Positions 48,294 through 56,356 of a stretch of 64,000 nt of DNA are shown here, one piece after another (position 1 is the first letter of the stretch; each line of letters starts with the position of its first letter). The stretch comes from Clavibacter phaseoli. GTDB lineage: Bacteria; Actinomycetota; Actinomycetes; Actinomycetales; Microbacteriaceae. Where the stretch lies: positions 2,418,001 through 2,482,000 of the forward strand of contig NZ_CP040786.1 in NCBI RefSeq assembly GCF_021922925.1. The letters are read 5' to 3'. The translations under genes and the position numbers were made by a program. The notes beneath the pieces are model-generated. The model did no database searches. It had not been told where the DNA came from and saw nothing but the letters and a program-made list of their open reading frames with translations.

Positions 48294-48937
48294 CGGATCC
48301 GCGCACGCCCGCGCCCGTGGGCCCCGGCCCCTTCGTCGCCGTCGTCGGCGCCAGCGGCGTGGGCAAGGACGCCCTGCTCGCGGCCGCCCGCGCGGCCAGC
48401 GGCCCGGAGGCGGCGTTCCCGCGCCGCGCCATCACCCGTCCGCCCGGCCCGGGCGAGGACTTCGACGCCGTCGACGAGGAGGAGTTTGCCGCGGCCGAGG
48501 CGCGCGGCGCGTTCGCCGTCACCTGGCGCGCGCACGGGCTGCGCTACGGGATCCCCGCCGCGGCCGACGACGCCGTGCGCCGCGGCGCCGCCGTCGTCGC
48601 CAACGTCTCCCGCGGCATGCTCGACACCCTCGACGCGCGCTACGCCCGGCTCGTGGTGGTGCGGATCACGGTATCCGACGAGGTGCGCGCCGACCGCCTG
48701 CGCGCTCGCGGCCGCGAGCCCGAGGACGACATCGCCCGCCGGCTGGCGCGCGCGGACCCGTCGCCCGGCCGCGTCGCCGACCACGAGGTGCGGAACCACG
48801 GCACGGTCGAGCAGGGCGGCGCCGCCCTGCTCCGCGCGATCGCGTCGGCCCTCGCGGACGCTCTCGCGGCGCCCGACGACCTCCTCATCCCCCACCCCCT
48901 CGACCCCGCGCCCCGCGGACGGACGGAGACCCCATGA
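48290..48937 (+). CDS. phnN: ribose 1,5-bisphosphate phosphokinase PhnN
   Basis: P-loop kinase of 215 aa, guanylate-kinase-like, which phosphorylates ribose 1,5-bisphosphate to PRPP. Walker [12 protein letters not shown], the GMPK-like [22 protein letters not shown] and [11 protein letters not shown] match PhnN. This step makes sense only if the cyclic intermediate from PhnJ has been opened, so a PhnP-like activity must exist nearby. The GTG start overlaps the phnM stop; the stop overlaps the next ATG (ATGA at 48934-48937). Confidence 0.94.
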   Translation: MTDPRTPAPVGPGPFVAVVGASGVGKDALLAAARAASGPEAAFPRRAITRPPGPGEDFDAVDEEEFAAAEARGAFAVTWRAHGLRYGIPAAADDAVRRGAAVVANVSRGMLDTLDARYARLVVVRITVSDEVRADRLRARGREPEDDIARRLARADPSPGRVADHEVRNHGTVEQGGAALLRAIASALADALAAPDDLLIPHPLDPAPRGRTETP

Positions 48938-49551
48938 CCACGAAGCTCCGGGAGCGGCCCGAGATCGGCCCCGACGTCGCCATGTCCGGCAGCGAGCTCG
49001 GCCGCTGGACGCAGATCGGCGCGGGCACGCGCCTGCTCGACACCGTGATCGGCGACTACAGCTACTGCGACCGCCTCTGCGACCTCGCGCACGCCGACGT
49101 CGGCCGCTTCGCGAACATCGCGAGCGCCGTGCGCGTCGGGGCCACCGACCACCCGCTCGACCGGGCGACGCTGCACCACTTCATGTACCGCAGCACCATG
49201 TACTGGGACGACGTCGAGGACGACGCGGAGTTCTTCGCGCACCGCCGCTCCCGCCGCACGAGCATCGGCCACGACACGTGGATCGGGCACGGCGCCATGA
49301 TCAAGCCCGGCGTGCGCGTCGGCGACGGCGCGGTCGTCGCGTCGGGGGCGATCGTCACGCGCGACGTGCCGGACTACGCGATCGTCGCCGGGGTGCCCGC
49401 CACCGTGATCCGCTTCCGCCAGCCCCCGGAGATCGCCGAGCGCCTGCGCGCGCTCGCCTGGTGGGACTGGGACCACGCGACCCTGCGCGCGCGCCTGGAC
49501 GACTTCCGCGCGCTGCCGATCGAGGCGTTCCTGGAGCGCTACGAGGGCTGA
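48934..49551 (+). CDS. hexapeptide-repeat acyltransferase of phosphonate cluster
   Basis: Left-handed beta-helix (LbH) acetyltransferase of 205 aa, of the type repeatedly found in phn operons. Hexapeptide repeats run from [17 protein letters not shown] to [29 protein letters not shown] and end VPATVIRFR. His in the GATDHPLDR and TSIGHDTW loops are candidates for catalysis. By analogy with PhnO it may acetylate aminoalkylphosphonates, but PhnO itself is a GNAT enzyme and unrelated in fold. It is the last gene of the operon; its stop lies within a terminator stem. Confidence 0.88.
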   Translation: MTTKLRERPEIGPDVAMSGSELGRWTQIGAGTRLLDTVIGDYSYCDRLCDLAHADVGRFANIASAVRVGATDHPLDRATLHHFMYRSTMYWDDVEDDAEFFAHRRSRRTSIGHDTWIGHGAMIKPGVRVGDGAVVASGAIVTRDVPDYAIVAGVPATVIRFRQPPEIAERLRALAWWDWDHATLRARLDDFRALPIEAFLERYEG

Positions 49552-49570
49552 CGCCCCGCGGGGTCAGCCC
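49545..49570. terminator. bidirectional terminator holding both stop codons
   Basis: GGGCTGAC and GTCAGCCC arms, extended by CCCCG/GGGG with one bulged G, form a compact hairpin (49545-49570). The TGA of the acyltransferase gene (49549-49551) and the TGA of the panE-like gene (49566-49564 on the minus strand) are in opposite arms. Confidence 0.75.
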
Positions 49571-50499
49571 GGGCCGTCGCTCGCGGCCGCCAGGAGCGGC
49601 ACGAGCACGTCGCCGAGGGGCGTCGGCAGGCCGTGCGCCCGGGCCCGCCGCAGGATGATGCCGTTGCGGGCCTCCCACTCGAGCGGCCGGCCCGCGTCCC
49701 GGTCGGCGAGGATCGAGGTGCCCTGGTCGACGGGGGCCGCGCGGAAGTCGTCCACGATCCGGTCCGCCACGTCGTCGTCGAGGTCGGCGCCCTCGGCGCG
49801 CGCCACCCGGAGGCACTCCCGCCCGTAGGCCCGGGCGAGCGTCGCGACGTCGTCCCGCCGGTAGACGCCCGCCCGCCGACCCGTGGCGGCCATGATCCCC
49901 GCGACCGCGTTCTGCACGAGCTTCCGCCAGGCGACCGTGCGGAAGTCGGCGGCCATCTCGACCGCGCACCGGCCGCCGGCCAGCGCGTCGACGACGACGC
50001 GCGCCGCCGGCACGTCGGGCAGCGTGAGGCGCGGGGTGCCGCGGAGCAGCACCGATCCGTCGGCCAGCGCCTCCGCGGGGAACCACACCACCGCGGGCAC
50101 GACCGGGCAGCCCGGCACGTGCGGCGCGACGTCCTCGACCTGCTCGATCCCGTTCTGCAGCACGGCGACCACCGTCCCCGCGTGGCACAGGGCCGCGAGC
50201 CACGGCGCCGCCGCCTCGATCTGCGTGGCCTTCACGGCGAGCAGCACGAGGTCGACGGGCGCCGTCACGCCGGTCGGATCCGTGCGCACGGGGCCGGGGA
50301 CCACGATCGTCGTCCCGTCCCCCGTCCGCAGCTCGAGCCGCTCGCGCGCGCTGCGGCCGCAGAGGAGCACGGGCACCCCCGCCTCGTGCAGCGCGGCGGC
50401 GACGGACGTGCCGATCGCGCCGGGGCCGACGACGGCGACGGAGGGCCGGGCGGGCGCGGCCGACGCATCCGTCATCCCCGGCCGATCCGCGCGTCCCAT
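49564..50499 (-). CDS. ketopantoate reductase family protein (PanE/ApbA)
   Basis: NADPH-dependent reductase of 311 aa. The Rossmann motif VVGPGAIGTSVAAALHEAG is near the start, followed by VKATQ (ligand of the substrate), LQNGIEQ and the C-terminal helical domain with WRKLVQNAVAGIMAATGR and SILADRDAGRPLEWEARNGI (the panE Lys/Glu region). 2-dehydropantoate reduction for CoA synthesis is the default call, but several paralogues act on other keto acids and its location between two phn operons is odd. TAGCGT 7 nt before the ATG fixes the start; a later ATG (MTDASA) is in frame. Confidence 0.88.
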   Translation of the reverse strand: MGRADRPGMTDASAAPARPSVAVVGPGAIGTSVAAALHEAGVPVLLCGRSARERLELRTGDGTTIVVPGPVRTDPTGVTAPVDLVLLAVKATQIEAAAPWLAALCHAGTVVAVLQNGIEQVEDVAPHVPGCPVVPAVVWFPAEALADGSVLLRGTPRLTLPDVPAARVVVDALAGGRCAVEMAADFRTVAWRKLVQNAVAGIMAATGRRAGVYRRDDVATLARAYGRECLRVARAEGADLDDDVADRIVDDFRAAPVDQGTSILADRDAGRPLEWEARNGIILRRARAHGLPTPLGDVLVPLLAAASDGPG

Positions 50500-50506
50500 G
50501 CCCGCG

Positions 50507-50512
50507 ACGCTA
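50507..50512 (-). promoter_or_regulatory. -10 box TAGCGT, leaderless start at 50499
   Basis: On the minus strand TAGCGT ends 7 nt before the ATG of the panE-like gene, in the 35-bp gap after phnE; the gene therefore has its own promoter. Confidence 0.55.
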
Positions 50513-50534
50513 CGCCCCGGCGCGCCCGGCCGCG

Positions 50535-52283
50535 TCACCGGTAGACGCGCCGCAGCCAGGCCGCGAGGCCCTCCACCGCGAGCACGCTCACGAACACCAT
50601 GGCGACGAGCGTCGTCACCTGCCCGTGCAGGGTCATCACCGAGGACGCGTTCGTCAGGTGGAACCCGATGCCGCTGCCGCCGACGATGCCGAGGATCGTG
50701 GCCGCCCGGATGTTCGTGTCGACCAGGTAGAGCGAGTTCCCGACGAGCGACGGCAGGCCCTGCGGCCAGGTCGCCGCGAGGAAGCGCTGCCCGCGGGTCG
50801 CGCCGACGGCGGTGAGCGCGCGCTCCGGTCCCGCGTCGACCTCCTCGAAGGAGTCCGCGATGAGCTTGCCGAGGAGCCCCACGCCGCCGAACGCGAGCGC
50901 GACGACGCCGGCCTGGTCGCCGAGCCCCGTGATCATGATGAGGAGGATCGCCAGCACCAGCTCGGGCACGCCGCGGAAGAGGACGAGCACGACGCGCGAG
51001 GCGTTCCGCACGGCGGGGCTCGGCGCGACGTTCCGCGCGGCCAGGGATCCGACGACCAGCGCGAGCACGACCGACAGCAGCGCCGCGGCGAACGCCACCT
51101 GGATCGTGACGAGCAGCGCCTCGCCGAACTCGCCGAGCGTGTGCGTGCCGGTGCTCGGCGGCCAGAAGCTCTGGAAGGTGGGGATGAAGTACTCCCACGT
51201 GATCTGGCTGAGGTCGACGTCCGCCATGAGGTAGCCGCCCACGACGACGATCACCGCGAGCGCCGACCACGCGACCGTGCGCACCCGGTCGGGCGTCCAC
51301 GGCCGCCGCTGCATGGACGCGACGGTGACGACGCGCGCCGGGGCGGCGCTCGCGGACGGCGACGCATCAGCCCGGCCCCGCGTGACGCGGCGCACGATGC
51401 GGTCGCCGAGACCGCGCCCGGTCGGGCGCACGCCGAGCGCGCTGCGGCGGATCGACGACGAGACGACCTCCAGCAGCACGCACAGCGCGAAGATGACGAT
51501 CGCGATCCCGAGCCCGCGGCCGTACCCGGTCGGGAACTGGGCGAACGCGACCTTCATGGCGTAGCCGAGCCCGCCCACGCCGGCGTAGCCGAGGATCGCG
51601 GATCCGCGGAGGTTGATGTCGAAGCGATGCAGCACCGTGGCGATCCACGACGGCAGCACCTGCGGGAAGACGCCCGACCAGAACTCCTGCGCCCGGGTGC
51701 CGCCCGTGGTGCGGATCGCGAGCTGGGGCCCCTCGTCGACCTGCTCGATGGCGTCGGCGAAGAGCTTGGAGATCATGCCGATGGAGTGGATCCCGATGGC
51801 GAGGATCCCGGGCAGCGGGCTGCCGAGCGCGAAGGCGAGCGCGAACGCGAGGGCGAGCACGACGTCGGGGACCGCGCGGGTCACGACGCCGATCGTGCGG
51901 CCGAGCCCGCGCAGCCACGGCGCGGGCGTGGTGTTCCGCGCGGACGCGTAGGCGACCGGGACCGAGACGATGGCCGCCGCGAGCGTGCCGAGCACGACGA
52001 TCCCGAGCGTGAGGCCGATCAGGTACACGAGGTCGGCGAGGGGCGGGAAGCTGATCGGGTCCATGCGCGACAGCACCTTGACCGCGTTGTCGGCGCTGCG
52101 GGCGATGTCCGACCAGGAGAAGTCGAGCGTCGTCAGCGCGTGGACGGAGAACGCGACCATCCCGAGCACCACCACGAGCGCGAGCGTCCGCTGCCGCGAC
52201 CGGCGCGGCCGGGGCGCGCGCTCCTCGACGCCGGGCGCGGCGTCGAGGGGTGCGGGGCCAGGGCGCTCGGCGACCGCGGTCAC
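50535..52283 (-). CDS. phnE: phosphonate ABC transporter permease, fused double PhnE
   Basis: Permease of 582 aa, about twice the usual PhnE length, with two complete BPD_transp_1 units. Unit 1 (residues about 30-285) has VVTRAVPDVVLALAFALAFA and IEQVDEGPQLAIRTTGGTRAQ. Unit 2 (about 320-580) has LFRGVPELVLAILLIMI and EEVDAGPERALTAVGATRGQ, the matching EAA-loop segments. A Ser/Ala/Arg-rich linker joins them. The fused chain can supply both halves of the channel. Its GTG overlaps the phnC stop (GTGA on the minus strand at 52283-52280). It ends the phnD-phnC-phnE unit. Confidence 0.92.
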   Translation of the reverse strand: MTAVAERPGPAPLDAAPGVEERAPRPRRSRQRTLALVVVLGMVAFSVHALTTLDFSWSDIARSADNAVKVLSRMDPISFPPLADLVYLIGLTLGIVVLGTLAAAIVSVPVAYASARNTTPAPWLRGLGRTIGVVTRAVPDVVLALAFALAFALGSPLPGILAIGIHSIGMISKLFADAIEQVDEGPQLAIRTTGGTRAQEFWSGVFPQVLPSWIATVLHRFDINLRGSAILGYAGVGGLGYAMKVAFAQFPTGYGRGLGIAIVIFALCVLLEVVSSSIRRSALGVRPTGRGLGDRIVRRVTRGRADASPSASAAPARVVTVASMQRRPWTPDRVRTVAWSALAVIVVVGGYLMADVDLSQITWEYFIPTFQSFWPPSTGTHTLGEFGEALLVTIQVAFAAALLSVVLALVVGSLAARNVAPSPAVRNASRVVLVLFRGVPELVLAILLIMITGLGDQAGVVALAFGGVGLLGKLIADSFEEVDAGPERALTAVGATRGQRFLAATWPQGLPSLVGNSLYLVDTNIRAATILGIVGGSGIGFHLTNASSVMTLHGQVTTLVAMVFVSVLAVEGLAAWLRRVYR

Positions 52284-53152
52284 GGGCGGCCGTCCGCGCG
52301 CGACGCGGCGGCGGCCTCGGCCGATCCGGCGAGCGCGGCCGCCGCGTCGCCGCCCAGCTCGACCGCGATGGCGGCGAGCGAAGCGGTCGTCGACGCCACG
52401 CGCCCGTAGATCTCCATCACCTCGGCCTTGCCGAGGTCCCGGGTGGGGGTGTCGAGCACGACCTCGCCGTGCCGGAGCCCGACGATGCGGTCGCCCCAGC
52501 CGAGCGCGAGGTCCACCTGGTGCAGGCTGCACACCACGGTGAGCCCGTCGTCGGCGGCGATCTCCCGGATGAGCCGCATGACCTGCTCGCTCGACTCGGG
52601 ATCCAGGCTCGCGACGGGCTCGTCGGCGAGCAGGATCTCGGGCCGCTGCATGAGGGCGCGCGCGATGGCGACGCGCTGCTGCTGCCCGCCGGAGAGCCGG
52701 TCGGCGCGCTCGTAGGCCTTCTCGAGGAGGCCCACGCGGTCGAGGTGGCCGAGCGCCTCGGTGCGCGCAGCGCGGGGGTAGGTCCAGATGCCGAGCCGCG
52801 GGCCGCGCAGGCGGCCGAGCGCGCCCGTCAGCACGTTCTCGAGCACCGTCAGCGAGGGCACGAGCTCGAACTGCTGGAAGATCATCGCGACGCGGCCGCG
52901 GAGCGCGCGGAGCCCCTGCGGGCCGAGGGCGGCGACGTCCTGGTCGAAGACCCGCACGCTGCCGGCGGTCGGGAGCTCGAGGCCGTCGAGGTGGCGGAGG
53001 AGGGTCGACTTGCCCGAGCCGGACAGGCCGAGGAGCACGACGACCTCCCCGCGCTCGACGGTCAGGTCGACGTCGTGGAGCGCCCGCATGCTGCCGAAGG
53101 CCTTGGTGAGCCCGGAGACGGAGACGAGCGGGGAGGTCGTCGTGGTGGCCAT
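52280..53152 (-). CDS. phnC: phosphonate ABC transporter ATP-binding protein PhnC
   Basis: Import ATPase of 290 aa. Walker A GLSGSGKST, Q-loop IFQQFELVPSLTVLENVL, signature LSGGQQQRVAIARAL, Walker B ILLADEPVASLDP and H-loop SLHQVDLAL all match PhnC. The final 30 residues are Ala-rich. It lies 21 bp after phnD and overlaps phnE. No good SD is visible before the ATG, so translation may depend on coupling to phnD. Confidence 0.94.
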   Translation of the reverse strand: MATTTTSPLVSVSGLTKAFGSMRALHDVDLTVERGEVVVLLGLSGSGKSTLLRHLDGLELPTAGSVRVFDQDVAALGPQGLRALRGRVAMIFQQFELVPSLTVLENVLTGALGRLRGPRLGIWTYPRAARTEALGHLDRVGLLEKAYERADRLSGGQQQRVAIARALMQRPEILLADEPVASLDPESSEQVMRLIREIAADDGLTVVCSLHQVDLALGWGDRIVGLRHGEVVLDTPTRDLGKAEVMEIYGRVASTTASLAAIAVELGGDAAAALAGSAEAAAASRADGRP

Positions 53153-53173
53153 GGCCGGATCAGTCCGTCCGGG

Positions 53174-54151
53174 TCACTTCGCGCACTTGGCGGCGGGGAT
53201 GGACTCGCAGAGGTCCGCGATCCCGGAGTAGTAGGACGCGTCCTCCGGCTGAGCGCCGAAGTAGCCCTTCGAGAAGCCGTCGGTGAGCGTGATCCCGGCG
53301 GCCTGGATCGCGTCGGGCGTCGCGCCCTGGAGCGCGGCGGTGAGCTTCGCCTTCACGTCGGCGGGCAGCGTCGAGGAGATGGAGAGCGGCCCGCCGGGGA
53401 CGTACGCCTTGCCGATCACGGTGACCTGGCCGGAGGCCGCGAGGGGCTCGGCGACCGAGTCCTCGGCGAATCCGACGTCGCACTGGCCGGACGCGACGGC
53501 CTGCGCCGACTTGTCGTGCGCGCCCGCGAAGTAGGGCGTGAAGTCCGCGAAGGTCGGGTTGCCGTTGGCGTCCGTGCCGGAGCTGTCGACGTCGAGGCCG
53601 GCCTTCTGCAGCTGCTGCAGGCCGAAGAGGAAGCCCGAGGTGGAGTTCGGGTCGACGAAGCAGACCGTCTTCCCCTTCGCGCCCGCGAGGTCGGTGATCG
53701 AGGATCCCTTCGGCACGATCGCCTCGGAGTAGTAGCCGGGGTCGGTGACCTCGGCGGAGGTGAGCGTCGCGGCGACCGGCTCGATCTCGGCGCCCTTGTT
53801 CGTCGCCATGACGTACTGCAGGGCGCCGGAGCTCATCAGGTCGACCTTGCCGGCGACGGCGGCCGCGATGAGGGCGGTGTAGTCGGCGGTCGGGTAGTAC
53901 TCGACCTTGAGGCCCGTCTCCTTGGCGATGTAGTCCTCGAGCGGCTTGTTGTTGGAGTCGGATCCGGCCTGGTCGGGGACGGCGCCGAAGACCAGCGTGC
54001 CCTCGGACTTGGCCCAGGTGCCGTCGCTCGCGGCGGCGGCGGATCCGGAGGAGGCGTCGGACCCGCCGGCGGCGCAGCCGGAGAGCGCGAGGGCGGTGAT
54101 CAGGGCGGAGGCCGCGAGGGCTCCGATGCGGGTGCGGCGGGACGGGGACAT
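53174..54151 (-). CDS. phnD: phosphonate ABC transporter substrate-binding lipoprotein PhnD
   Basis: Lipoprotein receptor of 325 aa. The signal peptide ends in the lipobox LSGC (Cys 26) and is followed by a Gly/Ser/Ala linker. The mature chain has LVFGAVPDQAGSDSNNKPLE, VDLMSSGALQYVMA, KGKTVCFVDPNSTSGFL and GQCDVGFAEDSVAE, the PhnD-family blocks that form the phosphonate pocket. Three Cys occur in the mature chain (VCFVD, GQCDV, DLCESI and AKCAK near the end), so disulphides are likely. A candidate PhnF operator lies 113 bp upstream; TAGCTT near 54211-54216 on the minus strand is a likely -10. Confidence 0.94.
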   Translation of the reverse strand: MSPSRRTRIGALAASALITALALSGCAAGGSDASSGSAAAASDGTWAKSEGTLVFGAVPDQAGSDSNNKPLEDYIAKETGLKVEYYPTADYTALIAAAVAGKVDLMSSGALQYVMATNKGAEIEPVAATLTSAEVTDPGYYSEAIVPKGSSITDLAGAKGKTVCFVDPNSTSGFLFGLQQLQKAGLDVDSSGTDANGNPTFADFTPYFAGAHDKSAQAVASGQCDVGFAEDSVAEPLAASGQVTVIGKAYVPGGPLSISSTLPADVKAKLTAALQGATPDAIQAAGITLTDGFSKGYFGAQPEDASYYSGIADLCESIPAAKCAK

Positions 54152-54263
54152 GGGCGTGCCTCTCGAGTCGGTACCCGCGAGCGGTGAGGGGAGTGCGCGG
54201 GTCGATCTCGAAGCTAGGAACGCGGGATGGAACCGCCGTGCTGCCCAGATGGCGGATCCGTGA

Positions 54264-54286
54264 ACTTGTCTGGAAGAGCAGACATC
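54264..54286 (-). promoter_or_regulatory. candidate PhnF operator upstream of phnD
   Basis: On the plus strand ACTTGTCTGGAAGAGCAGACATC, identical at 18 of 23 positions to 41595-41617. It has a perfect inverted repeat TGTCTG-N6-CAGACA (54267-54272 and 54279-54284). It lies between the epimerase gene and phnD, 113 bp before the phnD ATG, so either the transcript has a long leader or the site acts at a distance. Confidence 0.68.
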
Positions 54287-54305
54287 TCGCTCCGTAGCGG
54301 CGGCG

Positions 54306-55106
54306 TCACCCCATGTCGGAGCCCAGCTCCACCGTCGTGAAGATCGACCCGATCAGCACGCCCGCGGGCGGCGACGTGTCCTCCCCGAGCTCCGGGAACC
54401 GGTGCGCGAAGACCTCGGCATCGTCCTCCGGGTGGTAGCCGATCGCCTCGCCCGCGGCGAGCGACACCCAGCGGCGCGTGTTCCGGGAGACGCCCCAGAC
54501 GATGCGGTGGCCGGGCTCGTCCCACCGCAGCACGGCCTCCACGAGCCGTGCCGCGTCGCCCGGCGAGAGCCAGGTCGAGACGCTGCGGGCCTGGGACGGC
54601 TCGGGCTCGGCCGTCATGATCCGGACGCTCACCACGACGTGCCCGTTCCGGTCGGCGTACAGGCTGCCGAGCCCCTCGAGAAGCACCTTGCTCAGGCCGT
54701 AGAAGGTGTCGGGCCGGGGCGCGGGCACGTCCTCGCGCGCCGCCTCGGTCGCGGGCAGGAAGCCGACGGCGTGGATGGAGCTGGCCGCGAGGATCCGCGG
54801 CACCCCCGCACGCACGACCGCCTCGTGCACCGCGTGCGCGCCGTCGTTGTTGACCGCCTGGATCGCCTCCCACGGCCGCTCGGCCGCGTGCGCCGCGAGG
54901 TGCACCACGAGGTCGGATCCGCGGAACGCCTCCGTGCACGCGTCGACGTCGGTCGTGTCGACGATGGCCGACGTCTCCCCCGCCGCGAGCGGCGTCGGCG
55001 GCGCCACCACGTCGAGCAGCCGCAGCTCGTGCCCGGCGGCGACGAGCAGCGGGCGGATGCTCGTGGCGATCCGGCCGGACCCTCCCGTGATCGTGATCGT
55101 GCCCAT
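54306..55106 (-). CDS. NAD-dependent epimerase/dehydratase family, uronate-dehydrogenase-like
   Basis: Extended SDR of 266 aa. The cofactor motif is GGSGRIATS at 8-16, followed by HLAAHAAERPWEAI, NNDGAHAVHEAVVRAGV, SSIHAVG and the catalytic YGLSK. It ends with IGYHPEDDAEVFAHRF. This sequence pattern (VHLAAHA, NxxGTYNVxEA, SSxHAxG) is that of uronate dehydrogenase (Udh), which oxidises galacturonate or glucuronate to the lactone. GAGGGGA precedes the ATG. It follows lacI after 99 bp on the same strand and is probably the last gene of the sugar ABC operon. Confidence 0.82.
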   Translation of the reverse strand: MGTITITGGSGRIATSIRPLLVAAGHELRLLDVVAPPTPLAAGETSAIVDTTDVDACTEAFRGSDLVVHLAAHAAERPWEAIQAVNNDGAHAVHEAVVRAGVPRILAASSIHAVGFLPATEAAREDVPAPRPDTFYGLSKVLLEGLGSLYADRNGHVVVSVRIMTAEPEPSQARSVSTWLSPGDAARLVEAVLRWDEPGHRIVWGVSRNTRRWVSLAAGEAIGYHPEDDAEVFAHRFPELGEDTSPPAGVLIGSIFTTVELGSDMG

Positions 55107-55205
55107 GTCGCATCCCCTCGTCGTCGAAGCGCCGCGCGGCGCGGCCGTCCTCCCATCCTGGGCGACGGGCGGGCGGACGGCCAGCGCCCGCCGGGATCGC
55201 GCGCC

Positions 55206-56255
55206 CTAGGACGGGGCCGCGGCGGTCGACGGCCGTGCCCCCGCGCGCGCGACCGTCGACCCCCGCACGAGCAGCTCGAAGCCCATCGTCTCGGTGCGGA
55301 ACGCGCCCGCGTCCGCTCCCCGCTCGATCCGCTCGGCCAGCATCTCGACCGCGCGACGCGCGATGGCGCGGCGGCCCGGCGACACGGTGGTGAGCGGCGG
55401 CTGCGCGAAGCGGGAGTCGGCGGTGTCGTCGAGGCCCGCGACGGCGACGTCCTCGGGCACGCGGAGGCCGCGCTCCTGGAGCATCCACTGGGCGCCGAGC
55501 GCGAGCGAGTCGTTGAAGCCGAAGACGGCGTCGATCTCGACGCCGTCGTCGAGGAGGCCGGCCATGGCAGCGGCGCCGGACTCGCGGCGCCAGGGGCCGG
55601 GATCCACCTGGAGGCGCGGGTCGACGGGGATGCCCGCCGCGGCGAGCGCCTCCTCGGCCCCGCGCTGCCGGAGCGCGGATCCGGACGGCTCGTCGGCCTC
55701 GCGCACGCCGATGAGCGCGATGCGGCGCCGGCCGGTCTCGACGAGGTGCGCGACCGCGGCGCGCGCGGCGTCGCGGTCGGCGATGAGCACCTGGTCGGCG
55801 AGGCCCTCGAGGAAGCGCTGGCCGATCATCACGAGCGGCACGTTCAGGTCGATGACGCCCGCGTCCTCCTGGTGGAGCGCGAGCGGCTCGTAGATCACGC
55901 CGTCGAGCACCTGGCGGTGCAGGCCGGAGAGCGCCCCGATCTCGCGGTCGCGCCGCCCCGCCGTGGTCTCGACGAGGACGCTGAGGCCGAGCTCGTCGGC
56001 CGCGTCGATGACGTCCTGCGCGAGCGGCGCCAGGTACGCGCTGTCGAGCTCGGGGATCACGAGCGCGATCATGCGCGACCGGCCCGAGCGGAGGTTCCGG
56101 GCGGAGACGTTCATCCGGTAGCCGAGCTCGGCGACCGCCGCCTCGATCCGCGCGCGGGTCTCGTCGCGCATGTACGGGTAGCCGTTGAAGAAGTTGCTCA
56201 CGGTCTTGATGGAGACGCCCGCGGCCTTCGCGACGTCGCTCATCGTGGCCGCCAT
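55206..56255 (-). CDS. LacI-family transcriptional regulator
   Basis: Repressor of 349 aa. N-terminal HTH with hinge: MSDVAKAAGVSIKTVSNFFNG and RMNVSARNLRSGRSRMIALV. The periplasmic-binding-type effector domain follows, with GQRFLEG, IALIGVREADEPSGSALRQRGAEEAL and VFGFNDSLALGAQWML. It is the fourth gene after the sugar ABC genes on the minus strand and the natural regulator of the divergent promoter at 59572-59616, whose two operators have LacI-type CG-centred symmetry. GAGGGGGAG precedes the ATG. The effector is probably the imported sugar. Confidence 0.93.
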   Translation of the reverse strand: MAATMSDVAKAAGVSIKTVSNFFNGYPYMRDETRARIEAAVAELGYRMNVSARNLRSGRSRMIALVIPELDSAYLAPLAQDVIDAADELGLSVLVETTAGRRDREIGALSGLHRQVLDGVIYEPLALHQEDAGVIDLNVPLVMIGQRFLEGLADQVLIADRDAARAAVAHLVETGRRRIALIGVREADEPSGSALRQRGAEEALAAAGIPVDPRLQVDPGPWRRESGAAAMAGLLDDGVEIDAVFGFNDSLALGAQWMLQERGLRVPEDVAVAGLDDTADSRFAQPPLTTVSPGRRAIARRAVEMLAERIERGADAGAFRTETMGFELLVRGSTVARAGARPSTAAAPS

Positions 56256-56356
56256 GCGCTCCCCCTCGTGTGACCGCGCGGTCCCGGGTCGCCGCACGCC
56301 GCCCCAGCCTCGCACGCCCGGCGGGCGGCGGGAGGCCTCGGCGGCCGAGGGCGGCC

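Noticed and set aside
54267..54284. TGTCTG-N6-CAGACA as a terminator of the epimerase gene
   Set aside because: A 6-bp stem is weak compared with the 12-17 bp hairpins used elsewhere here, the element lies beyond the epimerase stop in a phn-specific conserved context, and a related copy lies before phnG.
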